Positions 8,699-16,914 of a stretch of 33,614 bases of DNA are shown here, piece after piece; positions within the stretch are counted from its first letter, which is position 1; each line of letters begins with the position of its first letter. The DNA comes from DASYHQ01 sp038223165. GTDB taxonomy: Bacteria > Planctomycetota > Phycisphaerae > Tepidisphaerales > Tepidisphaeraceae. The translations under genes were made by a program, and so were the position numbers. The DNA lies in assembly GCA_038223165.1 (NCBI GenBank), contig JBBRHE010000010.1, forward strand, positions 1 through 33,614, read 5' to 3'. Under the pieces are notes generated by a model. That model had not been told where the DNA came from. It saw only the letters and a list, made by a program, of their open reading frames with translations, and did not search any database.

Positions 8699-8705
8699 AC
8701 CCGCC

Positions 8706-9362
8706 CTACTTGCGGACTGATTTCTGCGGATCCGCTTTCCCCGACTGCTGAAATGCCAGATCGCGCACGCGGCATCCACGACAGGCCCCGCAGGGTTGCT
8801 CCAAGTCTTCCAGACAACTCCACGTGTGCTCCAAGGGAGCATGAAGGTTCGCGCCTACATCCACGACTTGCCACGCTTCCAATTCAAGCAACGGAGTTTG
8901 CAGCTCCAGCTCCGCCTGGTTCAACGGCAATGAAATCATCTCGTTCCAGATCTGCACGTACTCGGTTGCCTTGGCCAGTTCATCCGAATGCCCACCGACG
9001 CGCAGCCCCATGTACACCGCAGCTGCGCGGTAGTGCACCGCAAACCGGATTGCGATCGCTACCAATGGCAGTAGTTGGATCGCGCTGGGCGTCACCGCTA
9101 ACTGTTGGCGTGGGTCGACACTTCCCGCAGCCGCGTTCGAGTTCGGTTCGACGGTCGTTAAGAAAGGCATCGACAGCTTGTGTTCACGGTACGGTTTGAA
9201 GTGCGCGACCTGGTGGTCATACGCCATCCGCAATCGCGATGTGGGTCGCTCGATAACCTCACCATGCAGCAAAATCGGTCGATACTTCTGCGCGGCCATC
9301 GCGGTGATGACCGCGCTGTTGAGGCTTCCGTTGTTCAGGACGATCGCAAGTTCTTTGGGCAT
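8706..9362 (-). CDS. QueC-like protein with degenerate PP-loop
   Basis: 218 residues. The C-terminus has the QueC (7-cyano-7-deazaguanine synthase) zinc signature: HTWSCLEDLEQPCGACRGC, then RVRDLAFQQSGKADP, with Cys 183, 191, 194 and 197 in the C-x7-C-x2-C-x2-C spacing of QueC (ETxSCY...CGxCxSCxxRxxAF...G..DP). The N-terminal ATP pyrophosphatase loop SGGLDS, needed for ATP binding, is replaced by NGSLNS (residues 11-16). The zinc site is thus intact while the adenylating loop is altered. It may bind a related purine/deazapurine or nucleotide without the normal reaction, or use a different substrate. It is the last gene of the murI operon, 12 bases after the dehydrogenase. Family placement is fairly sure; function unknown. 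Confidence 0.7.
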   Translation of the reverse strand: MPKELAIVLNNGSLNSAVITAMAAQKYRPILLHGEVIERPTSRLRMAYDHQVAHFKPYREHKLSMPFLTTVEPNSNAAAGSVDPRQQLAVTPSAIQLLPLVAIAIRFAVHYRAAAVYMGLRVGGHSDELAKATEYVQIWNEMISLPLNQAELELQTPLLELEAWQVVDVGANLHAPLEHTWSCLEDLEQPCGACRGCRVRDLAFQQSGKADPQKSVRK

Positions 9363-9374
9363 GACCGTCTCACT

Positions 9375-10331
9375 CTAATCGATTGTCAGCAGCACCTTCA
9401 GCACACCCGGCCGCCCCGCGTACTCTATCGCTTCGACGCCCTGCTCCAGCCTCATCCGGCGGTTGATCAAACTCACGACGTCCACACTCTTTTCTGCCAG
9501 CGCGCGCAGCGCTTCACGGAACGGGCCGCAGCGGCTGCCGATGACATTGATCTCGTCGATGACCAAGGGCGCGAGGTTCAGTGGTTTGCCCTGCGCCGCG
9601 GTGCTCTTCAGGACGATCGTGCCACGCGGGCGGACCATCGCCATCGCCATCTCAAAGCCACTGGCGCTGCCGGTGCAGTCGATGACGACGTCCTGATCGT
9701 GCCGTGGGTTGATGTCTGCGAGAGGTCGGCTGCGAATGCCCCACTTCTCGCAGATCGCAAGCTTGTCGGGGTGTTTGCCGATCACCCGTACCGGGCAGTC
9801 GACATTTCGCAGCACTTGCGCAACGAGCAAACCGAGTCGACCGTCACCGAGTACCGTCACCCACTTGCGGCCATCGAGCTTGATCTGCTTCAGCACTTGG
9901 AACGCCGCCGCCAACGGCTCGACGAAGACCGCGGCATCGTCGTCAACGCTCTTTGGGACGACATGAAGGTTCATGGCAGGAAGTCGGATGAACTCGGCGA
10001 ACGCCCCATCGTGCTTAAGGATGCCCAGCACACTTCGGTTGCGGCAATGGTTGCTCAGCCCTGACTGACACAAGTCACAACGTCCGCAGACGACGTTAAT
10101 CTCACCAACGACACGTTGACTGACGAGGTCTTTGTCGCTGGAGGAGACGACTTCACCCACGAACTCGTGCCCCAGTACGCCGGTGAACCCCATGTAGCCC
10201 TTGGTGATCTCAAGGTCGGTTGCGCAGATACCGGCTTGCCGCACGCGGATCAGTGTGTCGCCGAGCGATGACGCAGGATCCGGGTGGCGCGGCTGATACG
10301 AGAGAGATTGGTTGAAGACGAGCGCGCGCAT
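9375..10331 (-). CDS. Zinc-type medium-chain alcohol/polyol dehydrogenase
   Basis: 318 residues of the MDR superfamily. Visible features are the catalytic zinc ligands Cys in GICATDLE and His-Glu in LGHEFVGEV (residues about 36-60), the four-Cys structural zinc lobe CGRCDLCQSGLSNHC, and a Rossmann nucleotide-binding segment VTVLGDGRLGLLVAQVL, where the usual GxGxxG is GDGRLG. It resembles threonine/sorbitol dehydrogenase-like proteins, but the substrate cannot be read from the sequence. It lies in the minus-strand operon after the HEAT lipoprotein (24-base gap) and before the QueC-like gene (12-base gap). Confidence 0.85.
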   Translation of the reverse strand: MRALVFNQSLSYQPRHPDPASSLGDTLIRVRQAGICATDLEITKGYMGFTGVLGHEFVGEVVSSSDKDLVSQRVVGEINVVCGRCDLCQSGLSNHCRNRSVLGILKHDGAFAEFIRLPAMNLHVVPKSVDDDAAVFVEPLAAAFQVLKQIKLDGRKWVTVLGDGRLGLLVAQVLRNVDCPVRVIGKHPDKLAICEKWGIRSRPLADINPRHDQDVVIDCTGSASGFEMAMAMVRPRGTIVLKSTAAQGKPLNLAPLVIDEINVIGSRCGPFREALRALAEKSVDVVSLINRRMRLEQGVEAIEYAGRPGVLKVLLTID

Positions 10332-10355
10332 GATGCTTGGTGGGCATGTCAGGGA

Positions 10356-11147
10356 TCAACCGAACGGGTTGGTCGGGCCGGTGAGATAGGTGAGCCACTT
10401 GCCCTGGTCGTAGCCCATGTCGGTGTTCGTCAAGCGGTTCAGGCTGCGCCGCGCCTGCCAACTGATGCCGAAGTCTCGCTCACCGAGGACGCCAATCAGC
10501 GTTCGCGCGACTTCCAGCGTCTTGTAATGACGCAACGCCTCAGCGGCGGCGACTCGGACGTCCAAGGCCTCGCTGGGACTGACGACCATCTGGATCAATC
10601 GTGGAACGGCGGCATCATCGGGGACGTTATTCAGGGCTTTAACGGCCTCCAGACGAACGAGCTCATTGCGGTCGGACAGTGCCGTGATGAAGACGCTCGT
10701 CGACGCTTTGTCCCGCGAGCGGTTGAGCGCACGGACAGCGGTGGCGCGTACGACGTAATCCGCATCAGAACCCGTGCCCGCTGTCGGGATTCCGACTGCA
10801 ATTTCACCGTAGCGCGTCGTATAGGGTTTGTGTTGACCAAACGGGCGCTTGACCAACCCGTTTATGCCCTGGCGACGGTTGTCGGCGGACGTCTGGTCTT
10901 CCATCAACCGCGCCAGCTGGATCGGCGTCGTGTTGTTCATCCGATCGCCGAGCAACTGGAAGTAAGATCCAATCGCATCGATCGAATTGTCCTCGGTCGC
11001 CTTTTCGGTTTGGCGCCTGGCTTCGGCGTTGTCCTGCTGCTCGTAGTACGCGCGCGGTTCACGCTCGTCGGGCACCGTGGCGCAACCGACGGTGCCGAGC
11101 GTTGCGAGCAGGAGGATGGACAACGAAGTTCGCATTTCAAAAACCAT
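10356..11147 (-). CDS. HEAT-repeat lipoprotein
   Basis: 263 residues. A lipoprotein-type signal peptide (basic start, LSILLLATLGTVGC) ends in a Cys with Gly at -1; the -3 residue is Thr, a little off the lipobox consensus. The mature part has two to three HEAT-like helical repeats (for example DYVVRATAVRALNRSRDKA and ELVRLEAVKALNNVPDDAAV, spacing about 35-40) that probably mediate protein contacts in the periplasm or on the outer membrane. It lies 39 bases downstream of murI and is probably co-transcribed with it, suggesting but not proving a cell-envelope role. An internal ATG at 11135 is an alternative start. Confidence 0.7.
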   Translation of the reverse strand: MVFEMRTSLSILLLATLGTVGCATVPDEREPRAYYEQQDNAEARRQTEKATEDNSIDAIGSYFQLLGDRMNNTTPIQLARLMEDQTSADNRRQGINGLVKRPFGQHKPYTTRYGEIAVGIPTAGTGSDADYVVRATAVRALNRSRDKASTSVFITALSDRNELVRLEAVKALNNVPDDAAVPRLIQMVVSPSEALDVRVAAAEALRHYKTLEVARTLIGVLGERDFGISWQARRSLNRLTNTDMGYDQGKWLTYLTGPTNPFG

Positions 11148-11186
11148 TCACCGATCGAACGACCGGCGGAGGCTACAACGACCCTG

Positions 11187-12056
11187 TCAACTGGCGATCG
11201 CCCGCACAGGCGGTAGTGGCGCTGCGTAAAGCTCGTCAGGCGAGACGAGCGTTGGCGTTGCCATCTCAACACCCAGAAATCGCGATCCCAATCGTGCGAA
11301 TCGTTCGGGGTCGTCGGTCACGAAGCACCGCAGGGCTTCACCAACCCCGTTGCCACCGGCCCGCAGCATTCCACAGGCCCCGAGGCGGCGCGCGACATCA
11401 TCGGCGCACTGCTCGGCCGAGTCAATCACACGGACGGTGTCACCGACGATCCTGGCGATCTCGTCTTTCAGAATCGGGTAGTGCGTGCAACCCAGCACGA
11501 GCACGTCGAGCCCACGGTCCATAAGCGGCTTGAGGTATTGACGCAGCGCCAACCGAACGAGCGGGTCTTCTCGCGAGCGACCTTCCTCGATGATGGGCAC
11601 GAGCAATGGCGCGGGTCGCAGGAGCATGCGGGCATGACTGCGACGACGGTGGATTGCCTTCTCGTAAGCGCGCGACTTGACGGTCGCTTCGGTCGCGATG
11701 ACGCCGATGACCGGCACATGCTTGGCGCCGGCTGCGATGACGGCTGCCTTGGCGCCCGGTTCGATCACGCCACTGATGGAGAGATCCGGAAACGCCGCCC
11801 TGGCTGCCGGTAACGCCAGCGCAGTGGCGGTGTTGCACGCGATCAGCACATGCTTGGGGTTCAGCGAGCTCAGATGTGAGATAATCTGTTTGACGAACGT
11901 CGCGACGGTTCCCGCGGTCTTCGATCCGTACGGAAGTCGGGCCGTATCACCGAAGTAGACGATCTGCTCATTGGGGAGCGTCGCCTGCAGAGCGCGCACG
12001 ACGGTCAGCCCACCCAGGCCACTGTCCAGCACAACAATTGGAGAATTTGGGGACAT
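11187..12056 (-). CDS. murI: Glutamate racemase
   Basis: 289 residues. It converts L- to D-glutamate for peptidoglycan. All family landmarks are present: DSGLGGLTV at the start (Asp11, Ser12), YFGDTARLPYG, the first catalytic Cys in IACNTATA (Cys74) and the second in LGCTHYP (Cys190). Length is slightly above the usual 260-270. Start ATG 12056 follows a very strong ribosome binding site (AAGGAGGG). It is the first gene of a minus-strand operon with the HEAT lipoprotein, dehydrogenase and QueC-like protein. Confidence 0.95.
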   Translation of the reverse strand: MSPNSPIVVLDSGLGGLTVVRALQATLPNEQIVYFGDTARLPYGSKTAGTVATFVKQIISHLSSLNPKHVLIACNTATALALPAARAAFPDLSISGVIEPGAKAAVIAAGAKHVPVIGVIATEATVKSRAYEKAIHRRRSHARMLLRPAPLLVPIIEEGRSREDPLVRLALRQYLKPLMDRGLDVLVLGCTHYPILKDEIARIVGDTVRVIDSAEQCADDVARRLGACGMLRAGGNGVGEALRCFVTDDPERFARLGSRFLGVEMATPTLVSPDELYAAPLPPVRAIAS

Positions 12057-12181
12057 CCTTGTCCCTCCTTTCGTCAGCCCTGCGTGATACGCCCGTGTTT
12101 GCGCCGCTGTTCGTATTTATCGGAGTAAGCGTGCGTTCACCTTGACAATCTCCGGGGGCATGCTGACACTCGACAGTCATC

Positions 12182-12577
12182 ATGGCTACGACACTCGACG
12201 GTAAGCGCGTTCTCCTCGTTGACGACGACAGTGACATCCTCACCAGCATGCAGGCGGCGTTCGAGCCGACCGGTGCCATCATCGAGACTGCCAGTAATGG
12301 CAACAAAGCCGTCGAATTGGCCGAGAAGAACAGCCCGGACCTCGTCATCCTCGACATGATGCTTCCCGGTCGCAGTGGGTTCCTGGTGCTCGAGAAGATC
12401 AAAGCCAAGAAGCCGCGTAACACCAAGCCGTTCATCATCATGATCACGGGCAACCAAGGCGCGCGGCACAAGATGTACGCCGAGAGCCTTGGTGTCAGCG
12501 AATACTTCAACAAGCCCGTTAAGCTCGACAAGCTGATCGCGACCGCAGAGAAGCTGCTCGCGACCCCCGTTGTGTAA
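12182..12577 (+). CDS. Stand-alone CheY-like response regulator receiver
   Basis: 131 residues, one REC domain and no output domain. Acidic pocket DDD (14-16), phospho-acceptor Asp58 in VILDMMLPG, Thr89 in IIMITG and Lys111 in FNKPV are all in place, so phosphorylation should be possible. No histidine kinase is nearby. It is divergent from murI; a TTGACA at 12142-12147 could be a -35 box, but no good -10 follows. A strong hairpin terminator lies just downstream, so the gene is monocistronic. Confidence 0.9.
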   Translation: MATTLDGKRVLLVDDDSDILTSMQAAFEPTGAIIETASNGNKAVELAEKNSPDLVILDMMLPGRSGFLVLEKIKAKKPRNTKPFIIMITGNQGARHKMYAESLGVSEYFNKPVKLDKLIATAEKLLATPVV

Positions 12578-12608
12578 GGGCCCACACTCTTTTGACACTC
12601 CCTTTGCT

Positions 12609-12636
12609 CCTGCGAAGCGTTCGCTTCGCAGGGGTT
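12609..12636 (+). terminator. Rho-independent terminator after the receiver gene
   Basis: CCTGCGAAGC (12609-12618), a 4-base loop GTTC, and GCTTCGCAGG (12623-12632) form a perfect 10-bp stem followed by GGTTTT. It lies 32 bases after the stop codon of the receiver gene. Confidence 0.85.
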
Positions 12637-12781
12637 TTGATGCGCGCCCGATTCACGCAACCTCTACTGCATCACATTCAGTGAACCACAACCCGTTGTG
12701 GATATCCCGTCGCGCACCACATTTGTTATTGCATCGCTGGTTCAACTTGGATAATTTCGCACGTATAGGAAGTGACGAGCG

Positions 12782-13663
12782 ATGCGGCAGTACAAGATGA
12801 TCGCGATTGACCTCGATGGGACACTGTTGAACCCCTCGGGGAACGTCTCGGAAGCATCGCGACTCGCGGTCCGCAAGGCTTTGGACGCGGGAATCCTGGT
12901 CTGCTTTGCGACCGGTCGTAACTGGACGGAGAGTAAGCCCGTATTGGATGCGGTTGCTCATTACGACTGCGCGGTGTTCGTCGGTGGCGCGATGGTCATT
13001 GACACCAAGAACGAGGTCGTCCTGCACCGTACGCTGATGGGTGCCGACCTGGCCCGCGAGCTGTCCGGTTTCTTTGAAGAGCGCGGCCAATGCGTGCTCG
13101 CGCTGCAGGATACGACGACAACGGGTTACGACTACCTCGTCACGGGTGACATCGCCATGACCGGCCCGACGCAGATGTGGATGGACATCGCTGGTGCCAC
13201 GGTCCACAAGTCGCCGCGCCTGGCAGCGCACGGTCACGAACACACGGTGCGCATCGGTGTGGTCACGCCGGGCGTTGTCGCCGAGCCGATCGTGCGGGAG
13301 ATGCAGAGCCTGTTCGGTCAACGGATCGTGTCGCACAGCATCACGATCCCGATGCACGAGATGACGATCGTCGAGGTATTCGACCCTGCGGTGAACAAGT
13401 GGCAAGGCATCCAGCACGTCGCCGCTCGTCACGGCATCGAGCCGCACGAGATCATCGCGGTCGGTGACGACGTGAACGACCTGCCGATGCTGCGTGAAGC
13501 GGGCCTCGGCGTGGCAATGGGCAATGCCAAACCCGAAGCCAAGGCCGCTGCTAAGCGAACGATCGGCACGAACCGCGACGAAGGATTGGCGACCTTTCTC
13601 GACGAGCTGGTCTCGCACCATACGGTGCAACCACTGGCCGAGGTTGAGCGACGGACCCCGTAA
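12782..13663 (+). CDS. HAD-superfamily phosphatase, Cof/YbjI type
   Basis: 293 residues. Motif I is DLDGTLLN (nucleophile Asp10, acid Asp12). Motif II is the Thr in CFATGR. Motif IV is VGDDVNDLPML with the two metal-binding Asp residues. A type IIB cap domain lies between (about residues 85-190), as in Cof-like sugar- or nucleotide-phosphate phosphatases. It is cytoplasmic, and the substrate cannot be predicted. The gene is flanked by a terminator on each side, so it forms its own unit. Confidence 0.9.
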   Translation: MRQYKMIAIDLDGTLLNPSGNVSEASRLAVRKALDAGILVCFATGRNWTESKPVLDAVAHYDCAVFVGGAMVIDTKNEVVLHRTLMGADLARELSGFFEERGQCVLALQDTTTTGYDYLVTGDIAMTGPTQMWMDIAGATVHKSPRLAAHGHEHTVRIGVVTPGVVAEPIVREMQSLFGQRIVSHSITIPMHEMTIVEVFDPAVNKWQGIQHVAARHGIEPHEIIAVGDDVNDLPMLREAGLGVAMGNAKPEAKAAAKRTIGTNRDEGLATFLDELVSHHTVQPLAEVERRTP

Positions 13664-13772
13664 GAGCAATCCGAACCGGTCAAGCGGACCGGCGAACACA
13701 GAATGGGCCCCACCGGTGCAGCAATGCCGTGGGACAACGATCAGGGAAGGTGCGAAAGGAGTCGCAGGCTCT

Positions 13773-13808
13773 AACGGCCGACGCGCATGGAGCGCGTCGG
13801 CCGTTTTT
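13773..13808 (+). terminator. Strong Rho-independent terminator
   Basis: AACGGCCGACGCGC (13773-13786), loop ATGGA, GCGCGTCGGCCGTT (13792-13805), then TTT: a perfect 14-bp GC-rich stem. It ends the HAD gene, and its symmetry (AA before, TT after) may also stop minus-strand transcripts from the glutamine synthetase-like gene. Confidence 0.9.
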
Positions 13809-13840
13809 CGTTGGTGGGTTGGCTGTTGCAAAAAACAGGT

Positions 13841-13944
13841 TGTCATCCCGAACGGAGCGGTAGCGACGTGAGGGATCTTGAACGTCTAAACATTTCTGCC
13901 ACATCGAGATCCCTCGCGTCGCTTCCACTCCTCTCGGGATGACA
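13841..13944. repeat. Palindromic intergenic repeat, family A, complete copy
   Basis: Left arm 13841-13878 (TGTCATCCCGAAC...GAGGGATCT) and right arm 13907-13944 are reverse complements at 33 of 38 positions by my count, separated by 28 bases. A solo arm of the same family occurs at 20405-20443. Transcribed, it would fold into a long hairpin. Similar TCATCCCGA...GGGATCT repeats are known from many environmental genomes. Confidence 0.75.
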
Positions 13945-13964
13945 CGCAATTGTGGGACACCGAA

Positions 13965-15353
13965 CTAGATGTAGTTGATCATCATCTGCCGATCGACATC
14001 CGTCACACGGAAGAAGTGCTTGTTGAACTCCGCGTGCTTTGTCTTCAGATAGACGTCCTGAAACTCGCTGCCAAACGTCTCGGGGACAAGCGGGTCGGCC
14101 TCGAAGTCGGCCAAGGCATGAATGAGCGTGCGTGGAATGCTCTGGATGTTCCTGCGTTTACGCTCGTCATCCGTCATCTCGTACAGGTTCATGTTAAGCG
14201 GCTCGCCAGGGTCGATCCCGCTGCTCATTCCCTCCATGCCCGCAGCGAGATGAATGGCAGCAGTGAGATAGGGGTTGCAGCTCATGTCCGGTGAGCGGTT
14301 CTCAATGACCGGTCGGCTCATGGGCAGTCGCAACATCGCGCTGCGGTTGTTGTTGCCATAACCTTTCAAAACCGGTGCCCAACTTACGTCCGTCATCTCA
14401 CCTTGCGCGAGCAATCCCTGGTAGCTGTTGAACGTAGGACACGACACCGCGGTGATGGCGCCGGCGTGCTTCAACAGGCCGCCGACGAAGTGGAAAGCGT
14501 GCTTGCTGAACGGCAAGCCGTACTTCGTCGCGAGGGGTTCGCTGGAGTCGACCTGTTCAAACAGGTTCTTGCCGCTCTTGATGTCCATGAGGCTCATGTT
14601 GTGGTGCGCACCATTGCGGAAGTCGTGACTGAACGGTTTGGGCATGAATGTCGCGACGCATCCAATCTGCCGAGCGACCGCCTTGGCCATCAAACGCAGG
14701 AAGACAAAGCGGTCCGCCATCGTCAGGCAGTCGGCGTAATTGAAGTCGAGTTCGTATTGGCCGTAACCACCCTCCTGGTCAAAGCTGAACAGTCCCCAAC
14801 CCAGTTCCTTCAGACACTTGGCCATCGGGATCAGGAAGCTGCCCGACTGCATCGTCTGATGCACGTCATACGCGGGGCACATCCCCTTGTACGGCTCGGC
14901 CAGGGGTGTGAGCTTTCCGTCTGCCAATTCCCTGAGGACGTAGAATTCCGGCTCGATCCCGATGTTGAACAGGAATCCCTTGGATTTGGCGCGTTCGATG
15001 ATCTTCTTGAGAATCACCCGCGCGCAGTTCTGGTACGGCTTGCCATGGAAATACAGGTCGCTTGCGAACCATACGTATCGCTTGTCCCACGGACAGATCG
15101 TCGCCGTCGCCAGGTCCGGCACCGCGGCACATTCGTCTTTTTCCGGTCCGATGAGGCCCATGCCCTCCATCGCGCCGACGGTGAACAGTTCGGACCCCTT
15201 ACACATCTTCTCGAAGTACTCGATCGGCACGCACTTGGCTTTGGGCACACCATGAACATCGACATAGCTGGCGAAGCAGAACTCGACGCCAGCGTCGAGT
15301 AGTTTCTTCTTAGTGGATGCTATCAACGCGGGGTCTTGATCAATGTACTTCAT
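13965..15353 (-). CDS. glnT: Type III glutamine synthetase-like ligase (GlnT / gamma-glutamylmethylamide synthetase group)
   Basis: 462 residues, start ATG 15353 after AGAGGAATC. It has the full GS architecture: an N-terminal beta-grasp with CFASYVDVHGVPKAKCVP, metal-binding Glu in GIEPEFYVL, SFDQEGGYGQYELDFNYAD, the ATP-site His in NGAHHNMSL, NNNRSAMLRLPMSRP, and the ENRSPDMSCNPYL segment. GlnT-type enzymes ligate glutamate with ammonia. The closely related GmaS ligates glutamate with methylamine, and the sequence alone does not separate them. It lies 71 bases downstream of a binding-protein gene on the same strand, so it is probably expressed with that importer and captures nitrogen released from the imported compound. 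A relic of a second copy lies at 31460-31627. Confidence 0.85.
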   Translation of the reverse strand: MKYIDQDPALIASTKKKLLDAGVEFCFASYVDVHGVPKAKCVPIEYFEKMCKGSELFTVGAMEGMGLIGPEKDECAAVPDLATATICPWDKRYVWFASDLYFHGKPYQNCARVILKKIIERAKSKGFLFNIGIEPEFYVLRELADGKLTPLAEPYKGMCPAYDVHQTMQSGSFLIPMAKCLKELGWGLFSFDQEGGYGQYELDFNYADCLTMADRFVFLRLMAKAVARQIGCVATFMPKPFSHDFRNGAHHNMSLMDIKSGKNLFEQVDSSEPLATKYGLPFSKHAFHFVGGLLKHAGAITAVSCPTFNSYQGLLAQGEMTDVSWAPVLKGYGNNNRSAMLRLPMSRPVIENRSPDMSCNPYLTAAIHLAAGMEGMSSGIDPGEPLNMNLYEMTDDERKRRNIQSIPRTLIHALADFEADPLVPETFGSEFQDVYLKTKHAEFNKHFFRVTDVDRQMMINYI

Positions 15354-15424
15354 GATTCCTCTGCCTGCCGTTACTAAATGGGAGGGCCTTCCGTACTACT
15401 GAAAGAGCGTCGCCAGCGAGTTCC

Positions 15425-16447
15425 CTACTTCCCCATCGCAATACCCTTGCTCTTGGCGAGTTCCATGGTGATTGTCGGGTCGAGATACAGTTCGATTTCC
15501 TGCGGCGATTCGTACACCTTGTGCTTCAGGTTGAACGCGTCGGCGACCTTGGTGCTGCCGTAGATCGAATTGAGGCCCTCACCCTTCTGCCAGGACTTGG
15601 TCACCTCGGTCAAGGTCAAATGGCGCGTGCCATCGAGGAACGGTGCGTATTCTTCCGGCGGGACACCACAGCGGGCCGCCATGATCTTGATCGCGTCGGC
15701 CTTTGTCGCCGGGTCCTTCAGATAGTCGACCGCCATGTACCATGCCGCCGTCACTTTCTTCCACTCTTCGGGCTTGGCAGCGAGGCTTTCCTTGCTGACG
15801 TACAGGCAATCGTAGATCAGGCCCGGCGCGTCTTTGCTGGTGAAAATCGTCTTCGAGCCGGGCACCTGCTTGAGGGCCTGGCCAGAGAACGGGTAATACG
15901 ACCCGATCGCATCGACATCACCACTGGCCAGCGTCTGCGGTGTTTCAGGGGTCGAGACGTTAACGATAGTCACGTCCGATTCCTTCATGCCGTTCATTTC
16001 CAGGCCCTTCAGCAGCAACAGGTGATCGACGATGTTCAGCTCGAGAGCGATCTTTTTGCCCCTTAAGTCGGTGAACTTCTCGATCCCCTTGCCCGGTGCG
16101 ACGACGATCATGTCGTTGCCGTCCGAGTAGTCGTTGATGATGATGCAAGTGCCCTTCTTACCACCGGCGCCGGTGACCATGGCGTCGCCGTTGGTCATCG
16201 AGTTGGCGTCGAGCTTGCCGGCGCTGAAGGCTTCCATGGAGGCCATATAGTCCATCCACACCAGTTCGACCTTCACACCGGCCTTATCGAAGAAGCCCTT
16301 TTCCTTGGCAACATCCCATAGATGCCAGCCTGGCCAATCGCTGTAGCCAAGCTTGAGCGGTTCGTCGGCGCGGGCTGCGCCCGGGACGAGCAGGCTGGAG
16401 ACGAACGTGAGCGCGATACACGCGAGGGATCGGATCATCGATGCCAT
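15425..16447 (-). CDS. NMT1/SsuA-like periplasmic substrate-binding protein (SBP1)
   Basis: 340 residues from ATG 16447 (GGAGG six bases upstream). A Sec signal peptide precedes the probable cleavage after ARA (residues about 25-27). The mature protein starts EPLKLGYSDWPGWHLWDVAK, with the YSDWPGW motif of one NMT1/SsuA branch. It has the venus-flytrap layout, the substrate-site segment MTNGDAMVTGAGG, and DLRGKKIALELNIVDHLLLL. It belongs to the nitrate/sulfonate/taurine-type ABC importers. It is clearly paralogous to SBP4 (29165-30166): both have the ASMEAFSAGK/PSMEAFSAGK, DHLLLLKG and SKDAPGLIYD segments. It is followed by the GS-like gene but has no membrane components of its own. An RNA-like element (16568-16677) lies in its leader. 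Confidence 0.9.
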   Translation of the reverse strand: MASMIRSLACIALTFVSSLLVPGAARADEPLKLGYSDWPGWHLWDVAKEKGFFDKAGVKVELVWMDYMASMEAFSAGKLDANSMTNGDAMVTGAGGKKGTCIIINDYSDGNDMIVVAPGKGIEKFTDLRGKKIALELNIVDHLLLLKGLEMNGMKESDVTIVNVSTPETPQTLASGDVDAIGSYYPFSGQALKQVPGSKTIFTSKDAPGLIYDCLYVSKESLAAKPEEWKKVTAAWYMAVDYLKDPATKADAIKIMAARCGVPPEEYAPFLDGTRHLTLTEVTKSWQKGEGLNSIYGSTKVADAFNLKHKVYESPQEIELYLDPTITMELAKSKGIAMGK

Positions 16448-16567
16448 AGGAGACCTCCGAGAATGGCTGCACGCGAGAGCAGCGGAGACAACGACAACGG
16501 GACACGAGTTGCGACCGAAAAAGGCAGAGCTGGGCGGCTTGTGCGAGTTGATCAGCGACAACTGAGC

Positions 16568-16677
16568 GTTGTTGGTCGGACGGTCGGGGAGACCGAATCT
16601 CGGTGGTTAACAGACAACCACCTACGCCGTGCGGCGGGACCAAACTGTCGATGAACTCAAAGCAATGCCCGTGCCGC
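16568..16677 (-). promoter_or_regulatory. Candidate structured RNA leader (cis-regulatory), copy 1
   Basis: Aligns with 25889-26033 in four ungapped blocks (plus coordinates 16568-16583, 16588-16603, 16621-16649, 16671-16677), identical at 60 of 68 positions by my count. The longest block contains CCTACGCCGTGCGGCGGGA, with a CGCCG/CGGCG dyad. The insert between blocks 2 and 3 is 17 bases here against 33 in copy 2, yet both close a hairpin at the same place (here GGTGGTT/AACCACC, 16602-16608 / 16616-16622). Length differences of 16 and 19 bases are not multiples of three, so this is not conserved coding sequence. On the minus strand its 3' end is 120 bases before the SBP1 start codon. Class unknown. 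Confidence 0.55.
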
Positions 16678-16797
16678 GATGCGACACCGCGTTGGCGCTC
16701 GTTCCATTACGATTCGCAGCCCGTCGAGTGCTTACGCGACAAGCAACCGCATCCACCCCGCCCGCAAAGCGCGCACGTAGCGGTAAACCCAAGCGAC

Positions 16798-16914
16798 CAA
16801 CACAGAGGCGCAGTGGAGGAACGCAGAGTGACACAGAGGAAGACAAAGCAGCTTGCATTTCACCCGCATTTCCTCTGCGTTTCTCCGCGTTCTTCCCTCC
16901 GCGCCTCTGCGTTG
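16798..16914. repeat. Palindromic intergenic repeat, family B
   Basis: Left arm 16798-16840 (CAACACAGAGGCGCAG...CACAGAGG) and right arm 16872-16914 (CCTCTGCGTTT...CTCTGCGTTG) are imperfect reverse complements (about 35 of 43). The CCTCTGCGT...CTCTGCGTT type of repeat is common between genes in environmental genomes. It lies about 140 bases upstream of the Rieske gene. It spawns spurious open frames on both strands. Confidence 0.7.

Larger units (their letters stand above)
13664..13964. other. Convergent intergenic region: terminator plus palindromic repeat
   Basis: About 300 bases between the HAD gene (plus) and the glutamine synthetase-like gene (minus). It contains a bidirectional-looking terminator (13773-13808) and a complete palindromic repeat (13841-13944). 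No coding potential. Confidence 0.7.

Noticed and set aside
12142..12170. Promoter of the receiver gene (TTGACA at 12142-12147)
   Set aside because: The -35 is perfect but the hexamer at the right distance (GACACT) is a poor -10, so I did not list it as a feature.
12653..13846. Open frame of 397 codons on the minus strand opposite the HAD gene
   Set aside because: Opposite a gene with all HAD motifs, and it runs through a strong terminator; low-complexity composition.
16448..16700. Guanidine-I (ykkC), guanidine-II or guanidine-III riboswitch in the leaders of the importer genes
   Set aside because: Expected from the gene content, but I do not find the CTAGGGTTCC / GGGATAAAAGCCCGGGAGA-type or paired ACGR-loop motifs; the element present is different.
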